Counted from the first letter of the stretch, positions 1-8,600 are shown. The stretch: 64,000 nt of DNA from Virgibacillus litoralis (GCF_017873675.1 NZ_JAGGKK010000015.1:54019-118018); one strand, 5' to 3'. A program made the numbers and translations. Notes: generated from the sequence alone by a model not told the origin.

Positions 1-638
1 GTAAAACAGATCCAAAAGCAAATCCGCCGCATAAGGGGATAAGTCTGTTTGTAGTAGAGAATGGCACACCAGGATTTTCGAAGGGGAAGAAACTTCAAAA
101 AATTGGACAGCATGCAAATGATACAAGTGAGTTAATTTTTGAGGATGTTCGTGTTCCAGGTGATAATCTGCTTGGGGAGGAAGGAAAAGGATTCTATTAT
201 TTAATGGAGAAGCTTCAACAGGAACGATTAATGGTTTCCATTCAGAGTATGGCTTCTGCAGAAACGATGCTCAATCAAACAATTAGCTATGTAAAACAGC
301 GGAAAGCATTCGGGAAAAGTATCAGCCAGTTTCAAAACACGCAATTTAAACTTGCTGAAATACAAACAGAGATTGAAATAGGCAAAACGTTTGTAGATAG
401 ATTGATAGATGACCATGTGGGAGGAAAGGATATTGTAACAGAAGTATCGATGGCAAAATGGTGGACAACGGATTTGTCAAAAAAAGTTGCAGCAGAATGC
501 CTTCAACTACATGGTGGCTACGGATATATGGAAGAGTATGAGATTGCCAGAAGATATCGGGATGTTGCGGTGTCGTCTATTTATGCCGGAACCAATGAGA
601 TTATGAAAATGATTATTGCGAAAAAGATGGATTTATAG
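1..638 (+). CDS. Acyl-CoA dehydrogenase, C-terminal part (5' end outside window)
   Basis: The reading frame is open from the window edge (codons from base 3), so the N-terminus is missing. The enzyme oxidises acyl-CoA to 2-enoyl-CoA with FAD. Visible are the middle beta domain end (FEDVRVPGDNLLGEEGKGF) and the C-terminal helical domain ending in HGGYGYMEEYEIARRYRD and IYAGTNEIMK. The Glu found in short-chain enzymes in the last motif (IYEGT) is Ala here. The LCAD/isovaleryl-type catalytic Glu in the QQERL helix is present, so it looks like a long-chain or branched-chain type. It is followed by MaoC, CoA-transferase and two acyl-CoA ligase genes on the same strand, which suggests a beta-oxidation-like operon. 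Substrate not determined. Confidence 0.9.
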   Translation, partial: KTDPKANPPHKGISLFVVENGTPGFSKGKKLQKIGQHANDTSELIFEDVRVPGDNLLGEEGKGFYYLMEKLQQERLMVSIQSMASAETMLNQTISYVKQRKAFGKSISQFQNTQFKLAEIQTEIEIGKTFVDRLIDDHVGGKDIVTEVSMAKWWTTDLSKKVAAECLQLHGGYGYMEEYEIARRYRDVAVSSIYAGTNEIMKMIIAKKMDL

Positions 639-665
639 AAACCCTTCTGATTAAAGAGGTGAAGC

Positions 666-1094
666 ATTTTTAAATTTAGGGAAATATCGATTGGTGATGT
701 ATATTCAACCAATCCTGTAACCGTTACGAAAGAAAGCATTCTGGAATTTGGACAGAAATATGATCCGCAATATTTTCATATAGATGAAGTAGCGGCTAAA
801 AGAAGTCCTTATGGGTCACTGATTGCCTCAGGTTTTCAAACGCTAGCAGTAGTCTGGGCTGAATGGATAAAAATGGACATTCTTGGGCGTGATTGTATAG
901 GCGGTGCTGGTGCGGATATGCAGTTTAAGGCACCGGTGATCCCAAATGATCAACTCAAGGGCCAATTTAAGGTTGCGAATAAACGAATGCTTTCTGATGA
1001 AAAAAGAGGGATATTAACGATTGAAGTCGTAATTCATAACCAAAAAGAAGAGGAAGTATTTTCTGCTCAAACAAATGTATTTATGTTAGTTTAG
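666..1094 (+). CDS. MaoC-like (R)-hydratase / dehydratase with apparent ATT start
   Basis: A hot-dog fold MaoC family hydratase of about 142 aa that would hydrate enoyl-CoA made by the dehydrogenase upstream. The sequence reads FKFREISIGDVYSTNPVTVT, then the hydratase-2 type stretch KYDPQYFHIDEVAA and SPYGSLIASGFQT. The frame is open from just after an in-frame TGA at 660. No ATG, GTG or TTG lies upstream of the conserved N-terminus; the first ATG is only at residue 70 of the domain. A Shine-Dalgarno AAAGAGGTG sits at the right distance from an ATT at 666, so I place the start there. Either ATT is used or an ATG was mutated to ATT and the gene is poorly expressed. Confidence 0.75.
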   Translation: MFKFREISIGDVYSTNPVTVTKESILEFGQKYDPQYFHIDEVAAKRSPYGSLIASGFQTLAVVWAEWIKMDILGRDCIGGAGADMQFKAPVIPNDQLKGQFKVANKRMLSDEKRGILTIEVVIHNQKEEEVFSAQTNVFMLV

Positions 1095-1142
1095 GATAAA
1101 TGTAAGGGTTTTCATTGTATTTGAAGAGAGGAGGGGTTCATA

Positions 1143-2279
1143 TTGCCATTGAAGTCTACACGCGTACTTGATTTAACCCGGTTACTGCCTGGTCCGTACT
1201 GCACGATGTTATTAGCAGATTTTGGTGCGGAAGTTATAAAAGTAGAAGATCCGGATAGTGGTGATTATGCAAGGGCATTTCATCCAAAGATTGCTGGTAA
1301 CAGTGCGATGTTCCATTCACTGAATCGGAATAAGAAGAGTGTCTGTCTAAATTTAAAATTACCAGAAGATAAACATGTATTTCTGCAAATGGTAAAAAAT
1401 GCAGATGTTGTTGTTGAATCATTTCGCCCGGGGGTGATGGAACGACTTGGTTTGGGCTATGAACAATTAAAAGCAGTCAATCCCGGACTTGTATATTGTG
1501 CTATTACAGGATATGGCCAGACAGGTCCATACGCAAACCGTCCTGGTCACGACCTGAATTATCTCAGCTATGCCGGTTTACTGGATTTGATGGGCGAAAA
1601 AGATGGAAATCCAATTATTCCTGCAACAACAATTGCCGATATTGGCGGTGGCGCTTACCCAGCTGTTACAGGTATTTTAATGGCTCTTTTGAATAAAGAA
1701 AAAACAGGTAAGGGCCAATTTATTGATATTTCCATGCTGGATAATGTGATTTCCTGGATGCAGACGTTACTGCCTGATTATTTGGCGACAAACAACAAAC
1801 CAAATAGAGGGGAGCAGATGCTGGATGGCGGGAAAGCTTGCTATGCAGTTTATGAAACAATCGATGGACGTAATATTTCAGTAGGAGCACTGGAACCGAA
1901 ATTTTGGACTGCGTTTTGCAAAGCAATTGGCAAGAGCGAATTTATTCCCCTGCAAGATGACTCCTTAGATAAGCAGCTTCAGTTAAAACAAGAGATACAA
2001 CGCATTATTTTAACAAAAACACTATCAGAATGGATGGAAGTATTTTCAGATATTGACGCATGTGTATCACCAGTTCTAACTTTTCAGGAAATGATTAAAC
2101 ATCCGCAAATTATTTCACGTGGAATGATTCAACAGATAAATGATTCCGCATTTGGTCAGATGAGGCAGATTGGTGTTCCGATTAAATTATCTGAAACACC
2201 TGGTGTTATTCGTTGCTCTGCACCAAAAATCGGGGAACATACGGATGAAGTTATGAAGGAAATGGGGGTGCTGCGATAA
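1143..2279 (+). CDS. CaiB/BaiF family (class III) CoA transferase
   Basis: A 378 aa member of the CoA-transferase III / alpha-methylacyl-CoA racemase family. It starts RVLDLTRLLPGPYCTMLLADFGAEVIKVE, with the usual Asp in the region NRPGHDLNYLSYAGLL that forms the aspartyl-CoA thioester or racemase base. Start TTG at 1143 is preceded by GAGGAGGGG. Family members either move CoA between carboxylic acids or epimerise 2-methylacyl-CoA; the text GHDLNYLSYAGLLDLMG is closer to the AMACR branch. It lies between MaoC and two acyl-CoA ligases, so it probably activates or epimerises a branched acid in the same pathway. Specific substrate unknown. Confidence 0.85.
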   Translation: MPLKSTRVLDLTRLLPGPYCTMLLADFGAEVIKVEDPDSGDYARAFHPKIAGNSAMFHSLNRNKKSVCLNLKLPEDKHVFLQMVKNADVVVESFRPGVMERLGLGYEQLKAVNPGLVYCAITGYGQTGPYANRPGHDLNYLSYAGLLDLMGEKDGNPIIPATTIADIGGGAYPAVTGILMALLNKEKTGKGQFIDISMLDNVISWMQTLLPDYLATNNKPNRGEQMLDGGKACYAVYETIDGRNISVGALEPKFWTAFCKAIGKSEFIPLQDDSLDKQLQLKQEIQRIILTKTLSEWMEVFSDIDACVSPVLTFQEMIKHPQIISRGMIQQINDSAFGQMRQIGVPIKLSETPGVIRCSAPKIGEHTDEVMKEMGVLR

Positions 2280-2345
2280 GATGAAAGATAGCATCAGCTG
2301 AAGTGGTCGGCTTATTGTTAAATACTAAATTCAGGAGGTTTTTGA

Positions 2346-3869
2346 ATGGATATAGGTACTACATTAGTTAGAAATGCTAGAAGAACACCACATAAAACGG
2401 CGATACATTATGGAGAAAAGTCTTATTCATACGTTGAATTTAATCGTGAAGTAAACAAACTGGCAAATGGGTTAATTTCCAGAGGTGTTAAAAAAGGCGA
2501 TAAGATAGCCCTGATGATGAAAAACTCTGACACGTACATGGTAACGTTCTATGCAATTATGAAGGCTGGTGCAGTCGCTGTTCCTGTTAATTTCCGTTTG
2601 ACAGCCAAAGAAGTAGACTACATTTTAAATGATTCGGATGCTTCTATCGTCTTTTTCGATGGTGAATATGCTGAATTAGTTCATGAAGCTTCAACTGAAA
2701 AGGTAGCATTACAGGTCTCTGCAGGCCCTACATCAAACGGTCAAACCAGATTGGAAGAGGTAACGACAATTGACGAATCTGAACCGGGAATAACTGTGGA
2801 TGAATGGGATGATGCGGAAATCCTGTACACATCAGGTACAACCGGAAATCCAAAAGGGGCTTTATTTGATCATCATCGAATCCTCCATGTCGCTTTCTCC
2901 ACATCGATTATGATGAAAATTGGCCCAGAAGATAATCTTTTCCATGTTGCACCACTTTTCCACTCTGCTCAGTTAAATCTATTTATGATTACTGCTACGT
3001 ACCTTGGAAGCACCCAGGTAATCCATCAGAATTTTGATCCTGTTCAAGCATTAAAAGCAATTGACGAACATCAGATTAGTTTATTTTTCGGAATCCCTAC
3101 CATGTATAACTTTTTTCTACAGGTTCCGGATAAAGAAAAGTATGATTTGTCATCTGTAAAAAGATGTGGTTATGGTGCAGCACCTATGCCTGTCCCACTT
3201 TTGGAAAAATCTATGGAAATGTTCGGGCATGATCAATTTTTCAATATGTGTGGTTTAACAGAAGGCGGACCAGGTGGCGTTCTGCTTTGGCCAGAAGATC
3301 ATAAAACGAAACTTGGTGCCGGCGGTCGGGCGATGCTGAACACGGAAGCAAGAGTCGTAACAGACTCAGGTGAAGATGTTCATCCAGGGCAAGTCGGTGA
3401 ATTTATTATCCGTAGTGAAATGGTCATGAAAAGCTATTACAACAAACCTGAAGAAACACAAAAAGCCCTGCGCGACGGGTGGCTTTATACAGGAGACTTG
3501 GCTACGATTGATGAAGAAGGCTATGTAACGCTGGTAGATCGGAAAAAAGACATGATTATTTCCGGCGGCGAAAATGTGTATTCAACTGAGGTAGAACAAG
3601 TACTGTACAAACACCCAAAAATACTGGAAGCAGCTGTTGTCGGATTACCTGATGATACATGGGGCGAGCGGGTTGTTGCAATTGTCGTGCTGAAGCAGGG
3701 GGAAACGATTGATTATGTGGAATTAAAGGATTTTTGCAGGAAGCATCTTGCAGGTTATAAAATGCCTACTGACTTTTTTGAAGAGAAAGAATTGCTGCGG
3801 AATGCCTCAGGAAAAGTGATGAAATATAAACTGCGTGAATCGTTAAAAGCAGGATCCAGTAAATACTAA
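2346..3869 (+). CDS. Acyl-CoA synthetase (AMP-binding, ANL superfamily)
   Basis: A 507 aa acyl/aryl-CoA ligase that makes acyl-CoA from acid, ATP and CoA through an acyl-adenylate. The P-loop-like motif is ILYTSGTTGNPKGALF (about residues 160-176). The adenylate-binding region is FNMCGLTEGGPGG, the hinge is GWLYTGDLATIDEEGYVTLVDRKKDMI, and the C-terminal catalytic Lys lies in NASGKVMKYKLRE. ATG at 2346 follows CAGGAGG with good spacing. It sits 67 bp after the CoA transferase and 15 bp before a second ligase. The length and motifs fit a long- or medium-chain fatty-acid ligase; chain length cannot be read from sequence. Confidence 0.9.
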   Translation: MDIGTTLVRNARRTPHKTAIHYGEKSYSYVEFNREVNKLANGLISRGVKKGDKIALMMKNSDTYMVTFYAIMKAGAVAVPVNFRLTAKEVDYILNDSDASIVFFDGEYAELVHEASTEKVALQVSAGPTSNGQTRLEEVTTIDESEPGITVDEWDDAEILYTSGTTGNPKGALFDHHRILHVAFSTSIMMKIGPEDNLFHVAPLFHSAQLNLFMITATYLGSTQVIHQNFDPVQALKAIDEHQISLFFGIPTMYNFFLQVPDKEKYDLSSVKRCGYGAAPMPVPLLEKSMEMFGHDQFFNMCGLTEGGPGGVLLWPEDHKTKLGAGGRAMLNTEARVVTDSGEDVHPGQVGEFIIRSEMVMKSYYNKPEETQKALRDGWLYTGDLATIDEEGYVTLVDRKKDMIISGGENVYSTEVEQVLYKHPKILEAAVVGLPDDTWGERVVAIVVLKQGETIDYVELKDFCRKHLAGYKMPTDFFEEKELLRNASGKVMKYKLRESLKAGSSKY

Positions 3870-3884
3870 AGGGGGAGATTTAGA

Positions 3885-5492
3885 ATGATGAATACGCCTT
3901 TAACACTCGTTTCGTTAATAGAGCGTGCAGAAAAGTATTTTCCGAAGAAGGAAATAATCTCACGTACGCAAGGTGGGATTCACCGGCTCAATTATAAAGA
4001 AACAGGCAAACGTACAAGGGCTCTCTCAAGTGCCTTAGAAAAATTGGGAGTCCGAAAAGGGGATAAAGTCGGAACTTTTGCATGGAATCACCATCGCCAT
4101 TTGGAGGCATATTTTGCGATACCATCCATGGGTGCAGTTTTACACACTATTAATATCCGGCTGGCAGAGGAGCACCTTGTATACATTATTAATCATGCAG
4201 AGGATAAAGTACTTTTAATTGATATAGACTTACTGCCGTTAATTGAGAAAATAAAAGATAAATTGCCAACTGTTGAAGCCTTTATTGTGATGTCGGATGA
4301 AGAAAAACCGCCAGAGAGTAATATAGAACCGCTTCACTCATATGAAGCGCTGGTTTCAGAAGGTGATGAAGCATACCAATTTTCAACGGATATTGAGGAA
4401 GAAGACCCTGCAGGGATGTGTTATACGTCAGCTACAACCGGAAAGCCAAAGGGTGTCGTGTATTCACACCGGGGTATTGTTCTGCACAGTATGGCCCTGA
4501 GTATGGCCGATACTGCAGCAATCTCTGAATCAGATGTCCTGATGCCGGTCGTCCCAATGTTCCATGCGAATGCCTGGGGAATGCCTTTTGTTGGAACATG
4601 GCTTGGTTCAACACAAGTTCTTCCAGGACCGATGATGACACCGAAGATACTTGCCGAACTTATTGAATCTTATAAGGTAACACTAACGGCAGGGGTTCCA
4701 ACGATTTGGCTAGGGTTGCTGAACGAATTGGAAAAAGGAAACTACAATACAGAAAGTGTACGAGCTGTTCTATGCGGTGGGGCCGCTGCACCTAAAGGGA
4801 TGATTCGAGCGTTTGAAACAGATCATGGCATTCCATTTATTCATGCATATGGTATGACAGAAACCACGCCGCTTGTAACCCTTGCTCGACTTAAAAGCTA
4901 TCAGACAGAACTTCCTGAAGAAGACAGACTGGAAATCCGATCAAAACAGGGAATGGTTGTTCCGGGATTGGATGTGAAGGCCATCAATGAAAATGGTGAA
5001 ATAAAATCAGATGGAAAGGAAATGGGTGAACTGCTTATCCGCGGGTCCTGGATTGCAGATGAATACTATAATGATATACGAAGCCAGGATGTTTATCGCG
5101 ACGGCTGGCTATATACGGGTGATGTCGTAACGATTGATGAGGAAGGGTCTATTAAAATAGTTGATCGGACCAAAGATCTGATTAAGAGTGGCGGTGAATG
5201 GATTTCTTCGGTTGATTTAGAAAATGCGATAATGGCTCATGAATCCGTTTTTGAAGCTGCAGTTGTTTCGATTCCTCATCCTAAATGGCAGGAACGACCA
5301 TTAGCATGTGTCGTGCTAAAAGAAAATGAACAGCTATCAAAACAGGATATAATTGAATTTTTGGAACCCCAATTTGCAAAATGGTGGTTACCGGATGATA
5401 TTATGTTCATTGAGGAAATCCCCAAAACATCTGTAGGCAAATTCCTGAAAAGAGCCTTACGTGAACAGGTGAACGAACAGTTGAATGTGTGA
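3885..5492 (+). CDS. Medium/long-chain fatty-acid-CoA ligase (AlkK/FadD-like)
   Basis: A second AMP-binding ligase, 535 aa, with motif [20 protein letters not shown] (the usual Ser/Gly of the P-loop is Ala here, as in the AlkK group), the region [17 protein letters not shown] typical of AlkK-like fatty-acyl ligases, [11 protein letters not shown], and hinge [25 protein letters not shown]. The C-terminal catalytic Lys is in [14 protein letters not shown]. Start ATG 3885 follows AAAGGGGGAG. It is the last gene of the acyl-CoA operon, which closes with a terminator. It is only distantly similar to the neighbouring ligase, so the two probably differ in chain length. Confidence 0.9.
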   Translation: MMNTPLTLVSLIERAEKYFPKKEIISRTQGGIHRLNYKETGKRTRALSSALEKLGVRKGDKVGTFAWNHHRHLEAYFAIPSMGAVLHTINIRLAEEHLVYIINHAEDKVLLIDIDLLPLIEKIKDKLPTVEAFIVMSDEEKPPESNIEPLHSYEALVSEGDEAYQFSTDIEEEDPAGMCYTSATTGKPKGVVYSHRGIVLHSMALSMADTAAISESDVLMPVVPMFHANAWGMPFVGTWLGSTQVLPGPMMTPKILAELIESYKVTLTAGVPTIWLGLLNELEKGNYNTESVRAVLCGGAAAPKGMIRAFETDHGIPFIHAYGMTETTPLVTLARLKSYQTELPEEDRLEIRSKQGMVVPGLDVKAINENGEIKSDGKEMGELLIRGSWIADEYYNDIRSQDVYRDGWLYTGDVVTIDEEGSIKIVDRTKDLIKSGGEWISSVDLENAIMAHESVFEAAVVSIPHPKWQERPLACVVLKENEQLSKQDIIEFLEPQFAKWWLPDDIMFIEEIPKTSVGKFLKRALREQVNEQLNV

Positions 5493-5504
5493 GTATTATA
5501 AGCG

Positions 5505-5538
5505 TGGAGCGTTCTAGTAGCGTTCCATTTCTTTTTTT
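5505..5538 (+). terminator. Terminator after the acyl-CoA operon
   Basis: A 7-bp stem TGGAGCG / CGTTCCA (one G-T pair) with a 9-nt loop, followed by a T-rich run at 5528-5538. It lies just after the second ligase gene. Confidence 0.6.
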
Positions 5539-5640
5539 ATGAGAAATATTTCAATGCTTGATAAAGCCTACTTGTAATTATCTTAGGTTATAAGTCATAC
5601 TATACTTGAGGTGTTCATTTATTACAGAGGAGGCATTTTT

Positions 5641-6033
5641 ATGCAACGCTTAATGTGTAAAGGAAAGATACATAGAGCTACAGTCACGGAGGCTGAGCTT
5701 GATTATGTTGGCAGTATAACGATTGATTGCAAGTTGATGAAGGAAGCAAATATTAAGCCTTATGAAATGGTACAGATTGCAAACATACGAAATGCTGCAA
5801 GATGGAAGACCTATGCCATTCCGGCTCCAGAGGGCTCGAACCGCATATGCCTCAACGGTCCGCCTGCAAACTTATTCTCTCCAGATGATCTGGTTATTAT
5901 TTTAAGCCAAGGATTCATGACCGATGAGGAAATAGAACATTTAAAGCCTAAAGTAGTGTTTGTTGATGGAAATAACGAGATTACCAGTGTTGAGGAACAT
6001 GATTTACACTGGCCTGAGGGTGTGGAATTATAA
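5641..6033 (+). CDS. panD: Aspartate 1-decarboxylase (PanD)
   Basis: A pyruvoyl enzyme of 130 aa that makes beta-alanine from L-aspartate for pantothenate and CoA synthesis. Starting at ATG 5641 (after AGAGGAGG) gives MQRLMCKGKIHRATV, with Lys9 conserved, the self-cleavage site Gly24-Ser25 in DYVGSITID, and the KTYAIPAP region. A longer frame starts at 5611, but that would put ten non-conserved residues in front and the ribosome binding site inside the gene. panD usually sits with panB and panC; here it stands alone between the acyl-CoA operon and tRNA-Ala, with its own terminator. Confidence 0.92.
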   Translation: MQRLMCKGKIHRATVTEAELDYVGSITIDCKLMKEANIKPYEMVQIANIRNAARWKTYAIPAPEGSNRICLNGPPANLFSPDDLVIILSQGFMTDEEIEHLKPKVVFVDGNNEITSVEEHDLHWPEGVEL

Positions 6034-6057
6034 AGTAGAGTTATGAGTATGAGAAAG

Positions 6058-6083
6058 AGCCTGGACCATCTTCCGGGCTTTTT
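6058..6083 (+). terminator. Rho-independent terminator of panD
   Basis: An 8-bp stem AGCCTGGA / TCCGGGCT (one T-G pair) with loop CCATCT, followed by a T-run, 24 bp after the panD stop. Confidence 0.8.
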
Positions 6084-6209
6084 ATATTATGGAGTATAGA
6101 TACAGTATAATTGAGAAGAATCTTACTATTATGCTGATAGAATCCTCTGTTTCTACATTACACCCTTGAAATATATAAAAAAAATGCTTATAATAAAGGC
6201 TGTCTAACT

Positions 6210-6282
6210 GGGGCATTAGCTCAGTTGGGAGAGCGCTTCGCTGGCAGCGAAGAGGTCATCGGTTCGAGCCCGATATGCTCCA
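6210..6282 (+). tRNA. tRNA-Ala (anticodon GGC)
   Basis: A 73-nt cloverleaf with a seven-pair acceptor stem GGGGCAT / ATGCTCC (one G-T), D-arm TTAGCTCAGTTGGGAGAGC, anticodon stem CTTCG / CGAAG around loop CTGGCAG (anticodon GGC, reading GCC/GCT), and T-arm ATCGGTTCGAGCCCGAT. The discriminator is A and CCA is not encoded. It is a single tRNA, not part of a cluster. Confidence 0.95.
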
Positions 6283-6288
6283 TCGTAA

Positions 6289-6322
6289 ACACAATCCATT
6301 TCTGAGGGTGGATTGTGTTTTT
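6289..6322 (+). terminator. Terminator after tRNA-Ala
   Basis: A perfect 10-bp stem ACACAATCCA / TGGATTGTGT with a 10-nt loop and a run of T at the 3' side. Confidence 0.85.
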
Positions 6323-6324
6323 AT

Positions 6325-6400
6325 TATGCTGTAAGAAAGTATAAATACTTTCTTACAGCATAAGTGCAACTAAGGCTTATCTATAGTAAAGCTTGGCGAT
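6325..6400 (+). repeat. Interspersed repeat R1, copy 1
   Basis: Begins with a perfect 17-bp hairpin (6325-6341 paired with 6346-6362, loop TAAA) made of CTGTAAGAAAGTA and its complement. It then carries the R1 body GTGCAACTAAGGCTTATCTA and ends AAAGCTTGGCGATAA. The same order of blocks recurs at 18620, 46600, 47680 and 54234, with fragments at 10795 and 36989. No coding capacity. Confidence 0.8.
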
Positions 6401-6621
6401 AACGGAACTAGGATCCGATAAGTTCCAGGTAAGTAATTATGGCGGATCCTCGTTCCGTTAAAAGATAGAATTGCTGCTCAAAAGTGATTGAAATGAATCC
6501 TCGTTCCGTTAATAGTCCAAAAAGAAGTGGAAATGATGGTGAAAAGGGCAAATAACGGAACGAGGATCCGAAACCGATGCCAAAAGTCGTTATTTGAGGC
6601 AAATAGCGGAATGAGGATTCA
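6401..6621. repeat. R3 array: five copies of a GGATCCTCGTTCCG unit
   Basis: Five 17-20 bp units with core CGGATCCTCGTTCCGTTA or its complement, at 6401-6417 (reverse), 6441-6460 (forward), 6495-6512 (forward), 6551-6570 (reverse) and 6601-6621 (reverse). Spacers of 23-38 bp between them are not conserved. A second array with the same orientation order is at 60235-60473. Not CRISPR: the units change orientation and no cas genes are near. The open frames that cross this stretch are repeat-derived and not real genes. Confidence 0.8.
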
Positions 6622-6707
6622 CTTAGCAACACCGACTCAGCCCTTAGTCAAATAACCTTCACATGCAAATCCACATTTTTAAAATATTTTTTCTTCCCTC
6701 TACTTAT

Positions 6708-6733
6708 TCAACTTTCCGGATTTTAAACGATAT
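6708..6733 (+). promoter_or_regulatory. Predicted sigma-D (flagellar) promoter for motAB
   Basis: TCAA at 6708-6711, 14 bp, then AACGATAT at 6726-6733, compared with the B. subtilis sigma-D consensus TAAA-N14/16-GCCGATAT. The CGATAT core is intact. It lies about 50 bp upstream of the c-di-GMP riboswitch. Prediction only. Confidence 0.5.
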
Positions 6734-6785
6734 AGTAAGTATGAAACTTCTAATAAAAATTAGGGTTGATGAGACAAAAGTTGAA

Positions 6786-6884
6786 TAACCTGCGATAACG
6801 GCAAACTTATTGAAAGGTAAGGACGCAGAGCCACGGGTCTAAGGTCTTATGACTATGATCGCCGGGTTACCGAAAAAGGATGAA
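6786..6884 (+). promoter_or_regulatory. c-di-GMP-I (GEMM) riboswitch
   Basis: Carries the conserved blocks of the class I cyclic-di-GMP aptamer in order: AACGGCAAAC, the GAAA tetraloop after TTATT, GGTAAGGACGCAGAGCC, GGTCTAA, and the closing CGCCGGGTTACCGA with the tetraloop-receptor strand. It stands between a sigma-D-like promoter and a terminator hairpin in front of motA, so the expected effect is control of stator gene read-through by the second messenger that switches cells from swimming to sessile life. Direction (on or off) cannot be told without folding. Confidence 0.88.
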
Positions 6885-6907
6885 AAGATTAGTAGTTAAA
6901 CTAATTA

Positions 6908-6935
6908 AGTCTATCATTTTTGGTAGGCTATTTTT
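6908..6935 (+). terminator. Riboswitch expression-platform terminator
   Basis: Stem AGTCTATCA / TGGTAGGCT (two T-G pairs), TTTT loop, followed by ATTTTTATTAT. It sits 24 bp after the aptamer and 59 bp before motA, in the position of a transcriptional expression platform. Confidence 0.75.
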
Positions 6936-6993
6936 ATTATAGGAAAATGAGGGAAGTCTCAGTTATTCCCTCTCTTCAAGGAGGTACATATCG

Positions 6994-7794
6994 ATGGATA
7001 AGACATCAATTATTGGTATTTTTATCGGATTTTTAGCTATTGGGGCAGGTATGACACTTAAAGGTGTTAGCCCCGCAGCGTTAGTTAATCCTGCTGCATT
7101 TATTATTATATTTTTTGGAACAGTTGCCTCTGTGTGTATTGCTTTTCCAATGGAAACGATTAAAAAGGTACCGAGACTTTTTATCATACTATTTAAGGAT
7201 GATAAACAGAATGATATAAAACAGACGGTTGATACGTTTACTGAATGGGCTGAACTTACTAGAAAGGAAGGAATACTAACACTTGAGGCCAAAATAGATC
7301 AGCTGGATGATAGCTTTTTATCATCAGGGATCCAGTTAGCTGTTGATGGACAATCAACTGAGTTTATTAGAGAGCTTATGTTAGAAAAAATTGATGCGAT
7401 GGAAGAGAGACATCAGAAAGGAGTTTCCGTCTTTTCACAGGCTGGTACATATGCTCCAACTCTTGGTGTGTTGGGGGCAGTTGTCGGTTTAATTGCTGCT
7501 TTAGGTGATATGAATGACATGGAGGCTTTAGGACATGCTATCTCTTCAGCTTTTATAGCAACTTTGTTTGGTATATTTTCTGGTTATGTTTTGTGGCATC
7601 CTTTTGCAAACAAACTTAAAGAGAAGTCAAAAAAAGAGGTACTAATGAAACAAATCATGATTGAAGGTGTATTATCCATCACAAATGGTGAATCTCCACA
7701 GCTAATTCGAGATAAACTAAGCTCTTATTTATCACCAAAAGAATTGTCAAAATTAGTCCAGGAGGGATCAAATGCGCAGAAAGAAGAAGAGTGA
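6994..7794 (+). CDS. motA: Flagellar motor stator protein MotA
   Basis: A 266 aa integral membrane proton-channel subunit that couples ion flow to flagellar rotation. It has two N-terminal membrane segments (residues about 5-50), a cytoplasmic loop with EWAELTRKEG and MEERHQKGVS, then two further segments with the conserved GTYAPTLGVLGAVVGL and HAISSAFIATLFGIFSGY (Pro and charged-loop residues of the MotA family). It closely follows B. subtilis MotA (MDKTSLIGI start) and not MotP. ATG after AAGGAGG. It overlaps motB by 23 bp, so the two are translationally coupled. Expression is predicted to be under sigma-D and c-di-GMP control. Confidence 0.93.
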   Translation: MDKTSIIGIFIGFLAIGAGMTLKGVSPAALVNPAAFIIIFFGTVASVCIAFPMETIKKVPRLFIILFKDDKQNDIKQTVDTFTEWAELTRKEGILTLEAKIDQLDDSFLSSGIQLAVDGQSTEFIRELMLEKIDAMEERHQKGVSVFSQAGTYAPTLGVLGAVVGLIAALGDMNDMEALGHAISSAFIATLFGIFSGYVLWHPFANKLKEKSKKEVLMKQIMIEGVLSITNGESPQLIRDKLSSYLSPKELSKLVQEGSNAQKEEE

Positions 7795-8542
7795 TGAAAT
7801 TCATATGAGTGAATCCTGGTTACTTCCTTATGCGGATTTATTAACACTGCTTCTGGCCTTATTCATCGTTTTGTTTGCGATGAGTGAGATAGATGCAAAA
7901 AAATATGAGGAGCTCTCGCGCGTATTTAATAGTGAGTTTTCAGGTGGGGAAGGGATACTAGAAGAAAGTAATAGTTCAGTAGAGATGCCTCAGGATGTGG
8001 AAGAAGACGAAGAGGAGACTGAAAAACCTGAGGATGAGGAAAAATTAAGTAATAGTGAACAAGAGTTAAATAGATTGGAATTGCTGCAGAAGCGAATTAA
8101 CGAATATATAACTGAAAACAATCTTGCCGAAAAGTTAGGGACAAAGTTAACTGGAGAAGGATTATTAATCACTATCATCAATGATGTAACTTTTGATTCA
8201 GGAAGCGCTGTGGTGAGGGGAGAAGGCAGGGGAATTGCAAGTGCTATATCGACTTTTTTGTACACGGATCCGCCACATCAAATAATAGTCAGTGGTCATA
8301 CGGATGACAGACCAATTCGTACTAGTGAGTTTTCATCGAATTGGGATCTAAGTGTCATGCGAGCAGTTAACTTTATGCGTCTGATTTTAGAGAATGAAAA
8401 ACTTGACCCCAAAACATTCAGTGCAAAAGGATTTGGTGAACATAAACCAATGGTACCGAACACAAATGACCAAAATCGGGCAAAAAACAGACGAGTAGAA
8501 GTACTGATATTGCCTAATTATGATATTAAAGAAGAATTGTAG
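7772..8542 (+). CDS. motB: Flagellar motor stator protein MotB
   Basis: A 256 aa stator subunit with one membrane helix SWLLPYADLLTLLLALFIVL that contains the essential proton-accepting Asp of PYADLL. A very acidic linker (residues about 65-95) follows, then an OmpA-like peptidoglycan-binding domain with IIVSGHTDDRPI and NRRVEVLIL. The TM sequence matches B. subtilis MotB (PYADILTLLLALFIVL) rather than the sodium-type MotS (TYSDLMTLL), which argues for proton coupling even though the host looks halophilic. Start ATG lies inside the end of motA after GGAGGG. Confidence 0.93.
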   Translation: MRRKKKSDEIHMSESWLLPYADLLTLLLALFIVLFAMSEIDAKKYEELSRVFNSEFSGGEGILEESNSSVEMPQDVEEDEEETEKPEDEEKLSNSEQELNRLELLQKRINEYITENNLAEKLGTKLTGEGLLITIINDVTFDSGSAVVRGEGRGIASAISTFLYTDPPHQIIVSGHTDDRPIRTSEFSSNWDLSVMRAVNFMRLILENEKLDPKTFSAKGFGEHKPMVPNTNDQNRAKNRRVEVLILPNYDIKEEL

Positions 8543-8545
8543 TGT

Positions 8546-8586
8546 GGTGGTGCCTGTCACTTCCCGGTTTTTGTCAAATCTTGTCG
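8546..8586 (+). repeat. REP copy 1 (RAYT-type repeat R2)
   Basis: GGTGGTGCCTGTCACTTCCC followed by a GTTTTTGTCAA...TTGTCG tail, the same sequence that flanks the transposase at 39731-40297. It sits in the 3' untranslated end of motB. Confidence 0.8.
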
Positions 8587-8600
8587 TCAAATAAACTATA

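Noticed and set aside
6401..6621. CRISPR-like array of short repeats with ~35-bp spacers
   Set aside because: Units are degenerate and alternate in orientation, there are no cas genes, and the same architecture recurs at 60235. Classified as interspersed repeat array R3.
7772..8542. Sodium-driven MotS stator
   Set aside because: The membrane helix and linker match MotB (PYADLL, VLFAMS) rather than MotS (TYSDLM).
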